Assembly: GCA_020081605.1 (NCBI GenBank)
Contig: JAHREC010000062.1
Location: 992,001-1,056,000 of the forward strand
Source: Albifimbria verrucaria
Taxonomy: Eukaryota > Ascomycota > Sordariomycetes > Hypocreales > Stachybotryaceae
DNA length: 64,000 nt
Direction of reading: 5' to 3'
Shown here in pieces: positions 31,573 to 43,020 of this stretch (the first letter of the stretch is position 1; the number at the start of each line of letters is the position of its first letter). The position numbers were made by a program, and so were the translations under genes. The notes beneath the pieces are model-generated. The model ran no database searches, was not told where the DNA came from, and worked only from the letters and a program-made list of their open reading frames with translations.

Positions 31573-33552
31573 ATGGAGCTCAAGATTTGGGTTGAAGTTG
31601 CTTTGGTGCTGAGCCATGCAACCGCTGCTGCGGCTCAATGCAGGTGAATAGGAATCCTTCAAACAATTCTACATGCACTTGGATACTGACATCTTAACTT
31701 CTTGCAGTACTGTGACCAGCATATCTTACGGTATCGCTACTACCGTGACAGAGTTCTCTAGTTTCCGTTCGTCGCTCAATAGTCGGTTCTCTACTTCAGG
31801 AGTTTCCTTCTCTGGGGCTAGAGTGCCATACTACAGCACTCTCAGGACGGGCGGTGATGGTGTTCCTTTCACAGCAGTCTACTACTATGATTCCCACGCA
31901 CTTTCTAGCGCGGGGTTCGAAGTAGTCTCAGCTCCCATTACCAGTGTCTCGTGCCTCCTACTACTACGGCACTGCCTCCTTCTCCAACTGGGTCCGTATG
32001 CAGTCCCCATGGTGATCACTGTAAGTAATGTATAATGTTCCAAGTCTTTGGCTCCCATAAGGTTGTTAACATGAAATCAGGGCATTGCGAGCCATCATCC
32101 ACGGACTCTGACGCTCCAGAGCCCACGGGTGAGTGTGAGCCACACGATGACCATTGGCACTGCCCACCAGGAGTTCCTGAACCTACGACCCCTCCACCTG
32201 GTAATGAGCCAGAGCCATCGGCAACCAGTACGGGTGCTGGCGAGTGTGAACCGCATGGAGACCATTGGCATTGTCCTCCTGGCGTACCCGAGCCCACCAC
32301 GCCTCCACCCGGAAATGGGACAGGCCCTTCAGAGAGCACGACTGAAGGTGGTCAATGTGAGCCTCATGGTGACCATTGGCACTGCCCACCTGGAGTCCCT
32401 GAGCCTACAACTCCTCCGCATAGTCACGAGCCCGAACCCTCAACAACCAATACGGGAGCCGGTGAGTGTGAGCCTCATGGCGACCACTGGCACTGCCCAC
32501 CAGGAGTTCCTGAACCTACGACTCCTCCACCTGGTCATGAACCAGAGCCATCAGCGACTAGTACCGGTGCTGGTGAGTGCCAGCCGCATGGCGATCATTG
32601 GCATTGCCCTCCTGGCGTGCCTGAGCCTACAGCCCCGCCGAGCCACGAGCCGGAGCCTTCGGCAACTCACACAGAAACTGGCGAGTGTGAGCCACATGGT
32701 GATCATTGGCACTGTCCACCCGGTGTCCCAGAGCCTACTAACCCTCCTCCTGGGAACGAGCCAGAGCCCACAGAGAGTGGTGATGATCACGGAGAGTGCG
32801 AGCCACACGGAGATCACTGGCACTGTCCTCCTGGAGTTCCCGAGCCAACTACCCCACCAACTAATTCTCCGACTGACAATGACCCTCAACCTACGGAAAG
32901 CAACGATGATAACGGCGAGTGTGAGCCTCACGGTGATCACTGGCATTGTCCTCCAGGCGTCCCTGAGCCCACTGCTCCTCCAGCGGGCCAGGAGCCTGAG
33001 CCTACCACACTGCGCAGTGTGACAAAAGGTGTTTGTGAGCCTCATGGTGATCATTGGCATTGCCCTCCTGGGGTTTCGGAGCCAACATCGCCTCCTTCAG
33101 GTTCCGAGCCATCAGAGAGTTCTAGCCCGGGTGAATGTGAACCACATGGAGACCACTGGCATTGCCCTCCTGGTGTTTCCGAGCCTACTGCTCCTCCAGT
33201 AGCCGAGCCTACCAATGGTGATGGCAGTAGCGACGAAGCCTGTGAGGCACACGGCGATCACTGGCATTGCCCACCCGGTGTGCCTGAACCTGATCATCCA
33301 CCTGCTAGCGAGCCTGAAGTGACAGCTAAGCAGAACACCGACAAATGTGAGCCTTACGGTGACCATTGGCATTGCCCACCGGGTGTTCCTGAGCCCAGCA
33401 TTGCACCATCCGGTGAACCGGGATCTACAAGTAGTGTAGGAAATCCTGCAGAAACTACACCTGTGGCTCCAGTCTCAGGCGCTGTGAAGGGAAGTGCTGG
33501 TGGTAGTATTGCAATTGTACTTGCTGTTGCTGCCGTAGTGTTTACGGTGTAA
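31573..33552 (+). CDS. GPI-type cell-wall protein with 13 Cys-flanked histidine-triad repeats
   Basis: Three exons: 31573-31643, 31708-32020 and 32081-33552. Exon 1 gives a signal peptide (MELKIWVEVALVLSHATA and a few residues more). Exon 2 is a Ser/Thr/Tyr-rich head and, after a -1 slip at CCC 31934-31936, reads HYQCLVPPTTT and CSPHGDH. The next intron splits the Trp codon of the first repeat. Exon 3 has 12 more units of the form CEPHGDHWHCPPGVPEPT, joined by 16-23-residue spacers rich in Pro, Ser, Thr and Glu. HGDHWH is an HxxHxH triad flanked by two Cys. The C-terminus has a small-residue region and a hydrophobic tail (IAIVLAVAAVVFTV), as in GPI-anchored proteins. Phase arithmetic requires exactly one extra base in exon 2, which supports the repair. 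Zinc or copper binding at the wall is inferred. Confidence 0.85.
32106..33400 (+). repeat. Tandem coding repeats, about 100-125 bp each
   Basis: Twelve consecutive units within the third exon of the wall protein. Each has a conserved core of about 54 bases (18 residues) and a spacer of variable length. Cores differ mainly at third codon positions: the His, Asp, Trp and Cys codons appear in both possible forms in different units while the residues are kept. The second unit has HDDHWH and the last has YGDHWH. The first core lies upstream, split by an intron. Confidence 0.85.
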
Positions 33553-34186
33553 TACCACTCAAGTTCGGAGATTTTCAGAAATATTTGTATCATGAGGCAG
33601 CAATACATTTGCTCGGACCAAATCCTGAGTGAAACCATGTATGGAATTACCTGAGACTTAATCTAGCACAACCCAAGACAATAGCTTAGCTAGAATCTTT
33701 CTCCGAAGACAAATAAATTCCTCAGGCAAACGTCTTCTTAAATTTGCAAGATATCTATCGTGATTAGACTAAACCCGTGTGGATAGCAACATCAACTAAC
33801 CTCAACAAAGCAATTGTCTGATGATACAAACCCCAATGACTCGAGGGTTTATAAAGAGCTGAATTACGTTACATATCAGACAACCTAGTGAATAAGATCA
33901 TTTTCCTGGCTATTATTTATATCACCTTGAAAGGCAATTCGTCTACTCGCAGGCTTTTCTGGGTGAGGAGAGCCTAAGTTTACCAGGCCATGGCCTCAAA
34001 GGCCTGGGGCCACATCAAAACTCATACGTCAGACCTTGTATGACTGCTCTTCGCGACCATGAAGCGCGAGCCTATTCTGCACTGAGAGTCGAAATATTAT
34101 GCAACTTCTTATTTTGATCCAATTTATTTTTCTCGGTTTGTGTACTATCATCTTGTATGGCCATGCAATATTGAGGTCCTAAATCC
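33553..34186. other. Intergenic region between convergent genes
   Basis: About 630 bases with no open frame of note; it contains the 3' ends of the wall-protein gene and of the oxidoreductase. Confidence 0.45.
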
Positions 34187-35316
34187 TTACAACACATTCT
34201 GGACGGCGCCGTCATTCTCGTCTGATGTGAACATAGAGTCCAGAAACCTGTGCCTTCTCACTGCATCTTCAAAAGTTGGTACAGCACTACCATTAGCAAA
34301 CCTCTCATAAACCATGCCTATATTCTGGGCATAAAGTGAAAGGGGTAAGCGGTCATGCAGCGGCACCGTACGGATATCTCCAGTCGCATAGTCCTTAATC
34401 TGCACCTTGTAATTGTCGGCTCCCAGGTTGAACAGCATACTTGCTCCTGTCACCCGAATTTGGCCCTTTTCTCCCATTATGTCCCAGAGTAGGCCATCTT
34501 CCGGTTGGAAGGCATCTCCACCGCGAAGCACGAACGTGTATTTAACCCCCGTATCGGTTACTCCGTGCAACGATGCATAATCACTTGTGACTTTCTTGAC
34601 CTGGCTCTCAACGATCCGGTCGCCATCTACTAGGTCGAAATAAGGCCATGTAGTCCCTAACACTGCAGAAACAGTTTTGGGCTCACCCAGTAGGGATGCG
34701 ACAAATTCCATGGTGTGGCCAGCATAGATTATCAAGGTAGCTTGGCCTTTGACCCTTCAACATGTGGCTCATTGAAATACAAATATCGCTTGTCGAGGCG
34801 TCTTCCAGTCTCTGGAGTTGTGGAACTGCCAACAATGTGTGAGGCCAGAACCCGACCAATTACGCCACTATCGAGTACTTCCTTTAATGTGGAATGAAGT
34901 TGGCCTGCCTGAGCTTGGAGTCCAATGATCGTTCGAACACCCTTTTCATTGGCAAGTTGCGATAGCTCCTCTGCTTCCCTCGTTGTCGCGCAAAGTGGCC
35001 ATTCAACAAAGACATCCTTCCCTCGTTCTATTGCGGGCTTGATGAGGTCGTAGTGAGTAAAAACAACGGTAGTGCAGACAACCAGGTCAACATCGCCGGC
35101 ATCGCACATTGACGTGACCGAATCAAAGGCTTTGGCTGATGTAAGCTGGTATTGTTCAATAGCTTTGCGGCCGCTTTCGACTGTGGAATTGCATACAGCT
35201 GTGACGATATACTTGGAAGAAGATTGGAGATACGGGAGGTGAGAGATTGGAGACCATCCACCTCCCGGCGAAAGCCCAATCAGGCCCACCCGGATCGATG
35301 AATGGGAAGAAGCCAT
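34187..35316 (-). CDS. Gfo/Idh/MocA-family oxidoreductase (Gal80-like fold), one frame break
   Basis: Starts at ATG 35316 (MASSHSSIRVGLIGLSPGGGW), with the GLxGxxxxGG NAD(P)-binding turn. It continues with YIVTAVCNSTVES, DLVVCTTVVFTHYDLIKPAI and DVFVEWPLCAT, the family's 'EKP'-like motif with W-P, then IGLQAQAG. The C-terminal substrate domain (IIYAGHTMEFVASLLGEP onwards) is in a frame shifted by -1 at a G pair (about 34736-34737 on the plus strand), where one missing base restores one continuous protein of about 376 residues. Gfo/Idh/MocA enzymes oxidise or reduce sugars and related polyols; fungal Gal80-like members may instead bind NAD and act as regulators. The EWP motif in place of EKP and the SPGGGW turn resemble that subgroup. 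The stop is at 34187-34189. Confidence 0.8.
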
Positions 35317-36656
35317 GCTAAGATAGATATGCTTAAATGAATTAATACGTGCCAAGAGCGTGTTTTTCGCCAGTTCTTTGCTTCATTTATGGTCTAATGA
35401 GAAGGTTATTCCGGGATGTAATAAATCGCTCAGGTTTCAGGACCATAGGTGACACTTTATAACATGATTACGCAGGAGGCTTGCCGAACATGCATCTTGC
35501 CTTGTTCGGTGGTCATGTTCACATCATCTGCAAAAGAGACCATCGAGGCTATGAGGGGCTCGAATCACGCCTTGCTATCTTGCATGGTGGGACCATTTTG
35601 GAGGTGATCTAGTTAGAGGGATATGTCCTTACTTGATTACAGTATGGGGTTACTGTCTAACTGCACGAAAACTACTATACTCCGGAGCCCACAGACTTGA
35701 CCGGCCAGGGCTGTTCAACCCAAGAGCAGAGTATTTCCATTTTTGCCCAGGATTGTCGGCATGGGGCTTCGCTTTATCGCAGGTACCAAAAATCGCCCCT
35801 AACAGCAACGATTGAGGAAGAGTGGCGCCGCTCATACCTGGGAGTGGCTAATCCTGCAACTCCCGCCCCTTGGCATGGACAAACCGCCGAACCAGCCCGG
35901 TCGTGTTATCTGGCTAGAATTACATAAATTGACAGCGCAGCGTCTGAAGGTTGATAGAGACGGCGTTAGTATGAACAGCGATTTCTGCAGCCATTAAACA
36001 CCGAACTTGCCATTAGGACCGATGGGCATTCGGCGATAGGCATGTCCATCATCAACAATGAAGAACTCCAGAGTTATTGGTCTAAAAATGGTTCCATAAC
36101 AGCCAACCCGCCACCCCAGCCAAAACCAGTTCCTGGCTCGACCGTCATGCTCCACGCCGATACGAGGTACTCGGCTCACAGAACATCCCAACGACAAGTT
36201 TACCATCAATTAGCACTTAATTTCTTCATCTAGCTGTATGATGCTTATGCGAAAGGATTTTGGGACTGAGGATATCAACTTCGTGATTTTAAGGGAAGGT
36301 CATGCAAATCGGTAGCTCAAGATCAAGTCATTCAGCCTGGATAAGGTAGCAACGTTTGTGGTTTTTCCAACTAAAGAAAGGCCGGGTAGGCTGTCTGTAC
36401 ATGAAGAGGGAATGATCTTTAGTACTAACCACTCTGTAGTAATTCGAAGAAAGCAAACCTAAATTAAAGCAATACTCCTTGGCTTGACCTTCCGTCCACC
36501 ACGCGGTAGTGATAATTTACTAATAAGCTCCGTCTGGCCTGCAAATTGCCCATTCTGAAGAGTTCCCCGATTCTTCTCTAAGCATTATAGAACATTTTTC
36601 TTAATGACCAATTCAACATGTTCGGTCCAGAAGGGTATTGAGAACCTCACATATTA
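35317..36656. other. Intergenic region with unassigned coding-like patch
   Basis: About 1.34 kb. On the minus strand near 36020-36190, one frame reads EYLVSAWSMTVEPGTGFGWG then GGLAVMEPF, which looks protein-like (glycine-rich turn), but it has a stop close behind it and no start; it may be a gene remnant. The rest shows nothing recognisable. Confidence 0.3.
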
Positions 36657-38284
36657 TCATTTATCTAGACCAGGCTGTTTTTCAAGATCTTCCACGATAG
36701 CAGCCCAAGCCTCAGGGGTAAGCTTGCATTCAGCCAGTAATTTCCTTTGCTGTCTTTACCAAGAATAAAACAGAAATTGGAGGGGGGCATTACTCTGGCG
36801 TACTAGGCCACAGAAGTAACTTGGCAGCGCGCGGTCATGATGAACCCTGGAAAGCTTCTCAGTGCTTTGTCCAACGCGAGACTTTGATACGGCTTCTGAC
36901 AGGTCGAGTTCGAAGAATTTAGCTTTTGACCAGTTCGAGAAAGCGACACAATGCATTCCCATATCTCCCAGCATTCTATAGTCCCTGAAACTTTTCTTTT
37001 CTTGAAGGAAAATGTGTGCCATGGCTTCGGTTTGTTCAAACGTTCCCATTTCCGTGATGGACTGCCTGACGTTTTTGCTAACCAGTTTATCGGCTTGCTG
37101 AGAACTTCGCCTATGCTTGACAGCACATAGAGAAAGGTCAGTGCGTTAGAGGGATAAAAGTGATTCTTTGGGAAGAGCCTGCCTGACAGCACCGGACGCA
37201 TATTGTATGCATTGGTTATGAGAAGAGTCTTGTTAGTCTTTTTGCGAAGGTGTTGTATTGCATACCGTGTCCACCACGCTACCAGGACGTCGCCTTCACT
37301 AACAAAAGGGGTCGCGTTTGATTCCTTGCCCTTTTAGCTGCCTCCATTGCTAGGTCTCTTAGCACTGCATCCCTCAATCGCTGCAGCCATGCAGCAGGCA
37401 CAAAGATCACCCTCTCCTCTGGTCGATTACTTAGCCATGTATGGAAAATCTGTTTCAGACCCCAGCAAAGTGTTTCTGCGCGACTCATAATGCGGTCCGC
37501 GAGTTTGTAAGGCTCAATGGGAGGGTGTTTGCCCAAGTTTGTTAAAAGGTCTTCATCAACACCGCATAAAGGTGGTAACTCTGCTTTTCGTCCCTGAAGG
37601 ACAAGCATCCAAGCTCCAATTATCCCATCCATGCCCATCCCTACAGCATCTACAAGGGAGTGCAGACAGGTAAGGCTGATCAGTGTCGCATCATGAAACG
37701 AAAGGATACGCAGTCCGAGTTGAGGAAGCTCGTGCTGGATCAACCATTCCGAACATAGTGGTTGGCTGGCATCTTCTTTCATTAAAGACTCCAATGCTTT
37801 CGGAGAACAAACCACCCGTGGTTTATCGCCTTCAGCATGCGGGATATCACCTTGAGGAACATAGTCGTTGATACATCCATCGATAACAAGATGAGAAAAT
37901 CGGAGTAGATGCTGAGTCTGGTCTAGTTCTGATGGAATAAGGTACTCGAGATCTCCATCAACCTCAAATGTCGTCAGGTGCTGGTTCAAGATTGGAGGTG
38001 AATTTAGCACAACTTACATTTCGTCTGAGTCTCCCAGCCAACCTGCACCATCCATCTTCCCTCAACAGCTCTTCTAATGAATCTTTGAGTACCTGAGCCT
38101 CAAGTGGTTCGTCAAACCGAAATATGAAATTTAATGACATCTCTGGATATGGACTCTTGGACTCATATCTATGCAGAGGAATTACTCGTTCATTTGTCAT
38201 GTGTGCGAGATTTTGGGGTTTGCTGGGAGGATGTAATGATTGTACGAGATCATAATGCAGAAACACGAAGGGAGAGCCCTTCAT
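36657..38284 (-). CDS. BAHD/trichothecene-3-O-acetyltransferase-type acyltransferase, several frame breaks
   Basis: Starts at ATG 38284. Exon 1 (38018-38284) ends at GWCRLAGRLRRN, a typical N-terminal motif; a 55-nt intron (37963-38017) follows. Exon 2 carries LHSLVDAVG, the HxxxD active site whose His acts as general base for acyl transfer from acyl-CoA. Next come LVAWWTRYAIQHL and ITNAYNMRPVL, and the protein ends with NYWLN and PEAWAAIVEDLEKQPGLDK. The frame slips -1 four times, at about 37310, at TTTTT 37072-37076, at GGGGGG 36782-36787 and at TT 36724-36725 on the plus strand. All but the first are clear homopolymers. With one base added at each, the protein is full length. DFGWG is not visible as such. 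The acceptor could be a phenolic, alkaloid or terpenoid product. Confidence 0.75.
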
Positions 38285-41200
38285 CTATAGAACCTCAATG
38301 GATGTGGTAAGCCTACATTTAGGTATCGAACATGGGTCTGATCCAATTAGAACCAGGAAAACTAGTGACACTGGCCAGCTAGTAAATTGGCTGATGTTAA
38401 AAATTCAGTATTTAGTGACTACGAAGATCTACATAGTATATCTAGAGTCGACTAAACGATATCAAGTTTCTCCATGTACCGGTATATTGACTAAGACGCT
38501 GTGGGGCTCGAGACCCCGATGAAGGCTTACCACACTTAATGAGGCCCCAGACAGACGTGAGTGTCTCATGTGGATGATTCATAAAATCACTCAGAACCTG
38601 TGTCTCACATATGTGATAGACCGAGTGACCTCCGGATTGTGAATTAAGGTGTTGATTAGCGTTTCAGTGCAATTGAAGTACCAGCTTATGGCCTGGAGCA
38701 CAAGTTCTCAGAGTCTTCTGGTCCTTTATGACCCAGTCTAGCTTGCCTAACTGCTTGGTCTATAAAGTTTTCCTTGACCGCCGCTACTGCGAGCAATACA
38801 TTATTATGTATGTGTTGGGAGTGAGTTGCGTGGCACAAGGAAATAGTAGTTTATTTATTGGCGGGCAATCATATTATTATCTAATCGAGAATCATTTAAT
38901 CTGTGTATATGATTTCAAACCCTTCCTTTCTTCAGTCATCACGAATTAGGATTAGGTTGTTCATCTTGAAGCAAATATTTGATCTTTGACTACTATCTCA
39001 CAATTGTAGCCTGATATTGAAGTAGGGCGAGGCTGATGAAACATTAAATCTTGGGATTTTAAAAGCCACAAGGTACAGCCTTTTCTCTACCTAACAGGCA
39101 CCTATGAAGCTTAAGCGATACGGGGTGTTACTTATTATTCAGTACAATGAAACGTAAGACCATAATGGATGGACTTGTTCTCCTAACTAATGTGTACCTC
39201 AATTCCATTCGCTTCGCCAATGCTGTTGCTTAGTCTTTTTAGGTTCCATTTTGATCTTGCTTCTGTTTCATTTGACAACTCCAGTATAAAAACGGAGGTT
39301 AAAGTTATAACAGATCTGGTCCAGATTTATGACTTGGAGGCGCTTGGTATGACGGCCACCTTCGTCTGGTGGCGACACGAGTTCGAATCGTTAACTAACA
39401 ATGGCTCCCAGAGAATGAGATCAGAGAGGTGATGATACTTTAGGAACCCACTAAGTTTTGGGGAGCGCTTCTGGCCTTGATTGATAGAAAAGGCTTGGAG
39501 GCGTGTAGGGCCCTACGACAATGGTCTGTGCATAAAAGCTTAGCTTGAGGGAGGAATGTCTCACTTTGGATAATTGTGTAGTTATGTGTTACGTCCTCTG
39601 GAGGCTCGTCCGTCTCCGGTGGCATCCTTTTTAGGTACACGCGGACACAAGTGCAAAGTACAAAATGCCAAGCTGAATGATGGAACTGTACATATTCGCT
39701 GCATCTGTGAATAGGGACTCCGCCCTTTCGGCCTCGTCTCCACAGCTCGCCCACGAACCGCTTTCCCGGGCTTGCTGCTCAATCAGCTGTCCGACCTGAA
39801 ACTTTCTTCTAACCACGTACACGCAATCCGAGATGTTTGAAATTGTAGCAATCAAGGAGCTGGAACCTGCCGTCGCCATTTCTCCTGGTCTGAGCTGCGC
39901 TAATCAGACCGGACTCATGTGCCCCAACGTCAGAAGAGCATCGCTCATCCGATCGCAACGCACACTTGGACCCCGTTTTTAGCTCTGACTCGCAATGGGG
40001 CACTAATAGCCGACAGTGGCTGGCAAAACGGGCTTGCGACTGGCTTGACGCTAGGTGCCGCCGGGCTGGGCGGCCGAGGTGTCACCGTGGCCCGTATTGC
40101 GCGCCTCGCTGAGACATGTGCGTTGTGTGCTGGAGTGATAGCTTCCCGCAGCACGAAGCTAATCAGACGGCTGTCGTAGTTTGTCTGCCTTCCAAAGGTG
40201 GGATCGAAGACAGCAATACCTTTTCAGGCAATGAGCAAGGAAGACCACTTCGCAATGCGGACGCTGTGGGCATGCGCTACGGGTTGAGCAACTGATCAAG
40301 CAACATTGTCGGCGCGAAAGAATTTGAGCAAATGAAGCCGTTATAGTTGCTTGTCAACACGTCATGCGGGCCATTGTTGACCAACACGCCCTGGTTGACA
40401 CGCTGGAGAAGAGGCAAGATAAGCAGGGCTGTGTTGGACATTTTCGACGTCGAGCCGCTGCCTCTGATCAGCCTCTGGAGACGAGCCAATCATTAGGGAC
40501 GAGACGTGCGGTTTGCTCTCCTTACAACGCCGCACATGGGATACGTTGACGATGGCCTGATAAACGCTAGGCGTCCTCCACCGCCTAGCCTGTAAAGCTT
40601 GAATTAAATCACTTCCAGTATCTGATACGAGACGACCTCTGTTTAATATATAGCCGCCGTACGCTTCGGTGAAATGGTCCAAGGAACTAGGTGTTTATTG
40701 TTACCATATCCATCATACAATACAATTCAACCCTTATTTGCTCGATCGACGAGACCCTCAGAGATGCGAGAATTCCGTTATGTTTCTTTTTAATTTTCCG
40801 GATGTGTCGAGGGTTGCCCTCTTCAATATGGGAACGAGGGTGGTTTTCACCATGTAGGGCTGTACCTTGTATCCCTGATTTGCACGAAGTATGGTAAACA
40901 GCATATTAATTGGTCTTTATGGTAGACCTATCAACCAATTTATATCATAAATGGCTTCAATAATGCGGGCGGCGTTGTTTGTATTGACTCCTTGTCAGCA
41001 GGCGAGTGGCAAGCATGCCTCTCTCATACTTGGTGGCTGCATGAAACCAGTCTCTAAAACATACCAGCCAGTCGTAATGCTGATGTCATATTATAAGGTT
41101 TGGGACGGAGTAAGCTAGGATAACATTTACTCCCAATTAATTTCGAAATCCTTGAAGGGGAAGCGTGGTCTTTGTCAGGTTTTGCACATGCTAATGAAGC

Positions 41201-41811
41201 AGGGGCGGTTGGCGTCAACTAATTTATGAGCATTGGATATTAAGATTTAGATTATCCATAATCTTGAAGTTATCAGATGAACCGAGCGCGTCAGGCTTCC
41301 CCGTCAATGCAAATAAGATAGCAGTGTCAAAATCCCTAAACTGCATTCTGTGGACAGTGCTTGATGTCCCTACATTTAAGTCTTTTATTCTATCATTTGC
41401 TCAAACAACACGCTACACATATCTCGGTGTGAATGTATACGATCAAGTTCTGGAATTATTTTCATTCTCATTGAAGGGGTTACAATACTGGTAATGGGGT
41501 TTTCGGTTTATAACCATAGCACTCTATCCATAAAAGAACAGGCCTGCTCCATGGCCCAAATTCTGCGTTTGCCATGCTAGTTATCTATGTACTCCGTCTT
41601 CTCACGAAGATTCAGGTTCTAATTCCGTCTGTTCTTCGTTTATTCAGGTAGATATACCTCTCTTTGCTTGGGTTCAGCGCTCGTGTTAGTTTTTGGTTTC
41701 AATCATCCATCATCTCTAGGTTTGCAATTGCCTTTATATCAACAAATTAAGTTTCGATTGAATAACCCCGTATGGATCCCATCTAAGTTAGTATCTACAT
41801 GAGCACCTTGA
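38285..41811. other. Long gene-poor interval with a GC-rich patch
   Basis: About 3.5 kb. No known domain was found. The patch at about 39900-40180 is clearly GC-richer than its surroundings and has overlapping open frames on both strands (for example one reading ALIADSGWQNGLATG). On the minus strand, frames at 39631-39879 (ATAGSSSLIATISNISDC) and 39440-39754 look coding-like and adjoin, as would a broken gene, but no family fits. A frame at 40362-40682 is also unsupported. Confidence 0.35.
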
Positions 41812-43020
41812 TTGCCGCGGATCCATCGTTTATTTAATCCTGTCCCCTCTACTCCCTCCTCCATCCCTTTTACGATTCACCAAGTCCTCTTTACTCAAGC
41901 GATCGAAGTGGCAACACATCATCGAGTTTCGTGGCATCCGCAATACCAGACAATCCCATATATTGAGACCATGGGCTGGTCTTCGTTATCCTGCCAAGGA
42001 AACCCAGGGCTTGCATTTCATCCGTCCTCTTCGGCTGCCCAAGACCGTATGAGTGTATGCTCAAATGAATCCAATACTCGAAATTCGATTAATCATACTC
42101 GGTGGTATGGACATTTTCCGTGTGTGGACGAGGCACATCATGGCTGCCAAAAACACAACCCAGGGCGAGAACCTCTCTTCCACAATCCCCATCTACCTCC
42201 CATCAGCCAGCCTACACGTTTTCAACGAGCATGTAGTATTTTATCACGCTCGTACCGGCCTACCGCGCTCCTTCTTGAGACTTTACCGCCCAAATTTGTG
42301 ATGAAATCGAAAAGGCTCCCGCTCTATCAAGGCTCTACTCAAACACTGATACCAATCCATTACTTAATGCCCTACCATCTTGCATATTACCATTTGCACT
42401 GTGCACGAAAAGATCTTAGGAACACAGTTAATACTGATACAACCAAAGTCGCCTCTCTATCTTGCAAGGGCGAGTCTGACCTCGGGACCAAGGGTGCCTG
42501 GTTGGAATGGTCAAGCGAAGTGTACTATAACAAAGGGACATTTCTACAAAAAGAGGAAGTTTTGTTTTTCATGGACAAAAAAACCTTTACTTCGGATATA
42601 TGGTTGAACACCTGTCCACATCGAAAAATTTGCATTCGAACACCCGTGCTTGGGATCATGGATGGCTTCACTCATGCACGAGTACAGATAGTTCATAGCC
42701 CCCAAGAACCATGGAGGCCACGCCGTAGGCCTCCTTATTCTTTGGGCGCTGATGATGCAGTATGGCCGAAGTTCTGGGAGAGTCATCTTGGGATATACTA
42801 CGAGAGCGCACCATGTCTAAGCTGCTATACAGATGCAGATACAACCATGGAGGTAGTTGAGGATCAACTTCAAGTGAGACATATTTGCTACAAAGACTTG
42901 GGCTCAGGCTATGAGCTTACTGATGCAAAGTGGAGGGCTACTTTGCCAGGTTCCATTCACTGCCCCTCAAGGACAGGTCATCCAAGGATCTATCTCTTTG
43001 TAGGCGAGTTCGGGAGGTAG
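41812..43020 (+). CDS. Long open frame, hypothetical protein of unknown family
   Basis: A 402-codon open frame whose first codon is TTG; the first ATG (MGWSSLSCQG) is at about 41970, leaving about 350 residues. It has no recognisable domain, is rich in His, Pro, Tyr and Trp, and ends in a short basic and aromatic tail. A frame of this length by chance is uncommon in AT-leaning sequence, and the C-terminal half (YKDLGSGYELTDAKWRATLP) looks protein-like. The upstream half overlaps another frame (42053-42301), so the N-terminal part may be wrong. It could be one exon of a larger gene. No function is proposed. Confidence 0.3.
   Translation: MPRIHRLFNPVPSTPSSIPFTIHQVLFTQAIEVATHHRVSWHPQYQTIPYIETMGWSSLSCQGNPGLAFHPSSSAAQDRMSVCSNESNTRNSINHTRWYGHFPCVDEAHHGCQKHNPGREPLFHNPHLPPISQPTRFQRACSILSRSYRPTALLLETLPPKFVMKSKRLPLYQGSTQTLIPIHYLMPYHLAYYHLHCARKDLRNTVNTDTTKVASLSCKGESDLGTKGAWLEWSSEVYYNKGTFLQKEEVLFFMDKKTFTSDIWLNTCPHRKICIRTPVLGIMDGFTHARVQIVHSPQEPWRPRRRPPYSLGADDAVWPKFWESHLGIYYESAPCLSCYTDADTTMEVVEDQLQVRHICYKDLGSGYELTDAKWRATLPGSIHCPSRTGHPRIYLFVGEFGR

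Noticed and set aside
32129..33022. A 297-codon open frame in another frame of the repeat exon, and the long minus-strand frames at 32551-33060 and 33112-33372
   Set aside because: They are shadows of the repetitive coding sequence; the repeat unit keeps all frames open, and only the Cys/His frame has a signal peptide, sensible introns and a GPI tail.
32106..33400. CRISPR array or satellite repeat
   Set aside because: Units vary in length and sequence, lie inside an exon and conserve amino acids, not DNA.
41812..42301. A 2EXR or F-box type domain in the long unassigned frame
   Set aside because: A short stretch reading PILEIRLIIL vaguely recalls the 2EXR motif, but it is in a different frame and lacks the rest of the domain.
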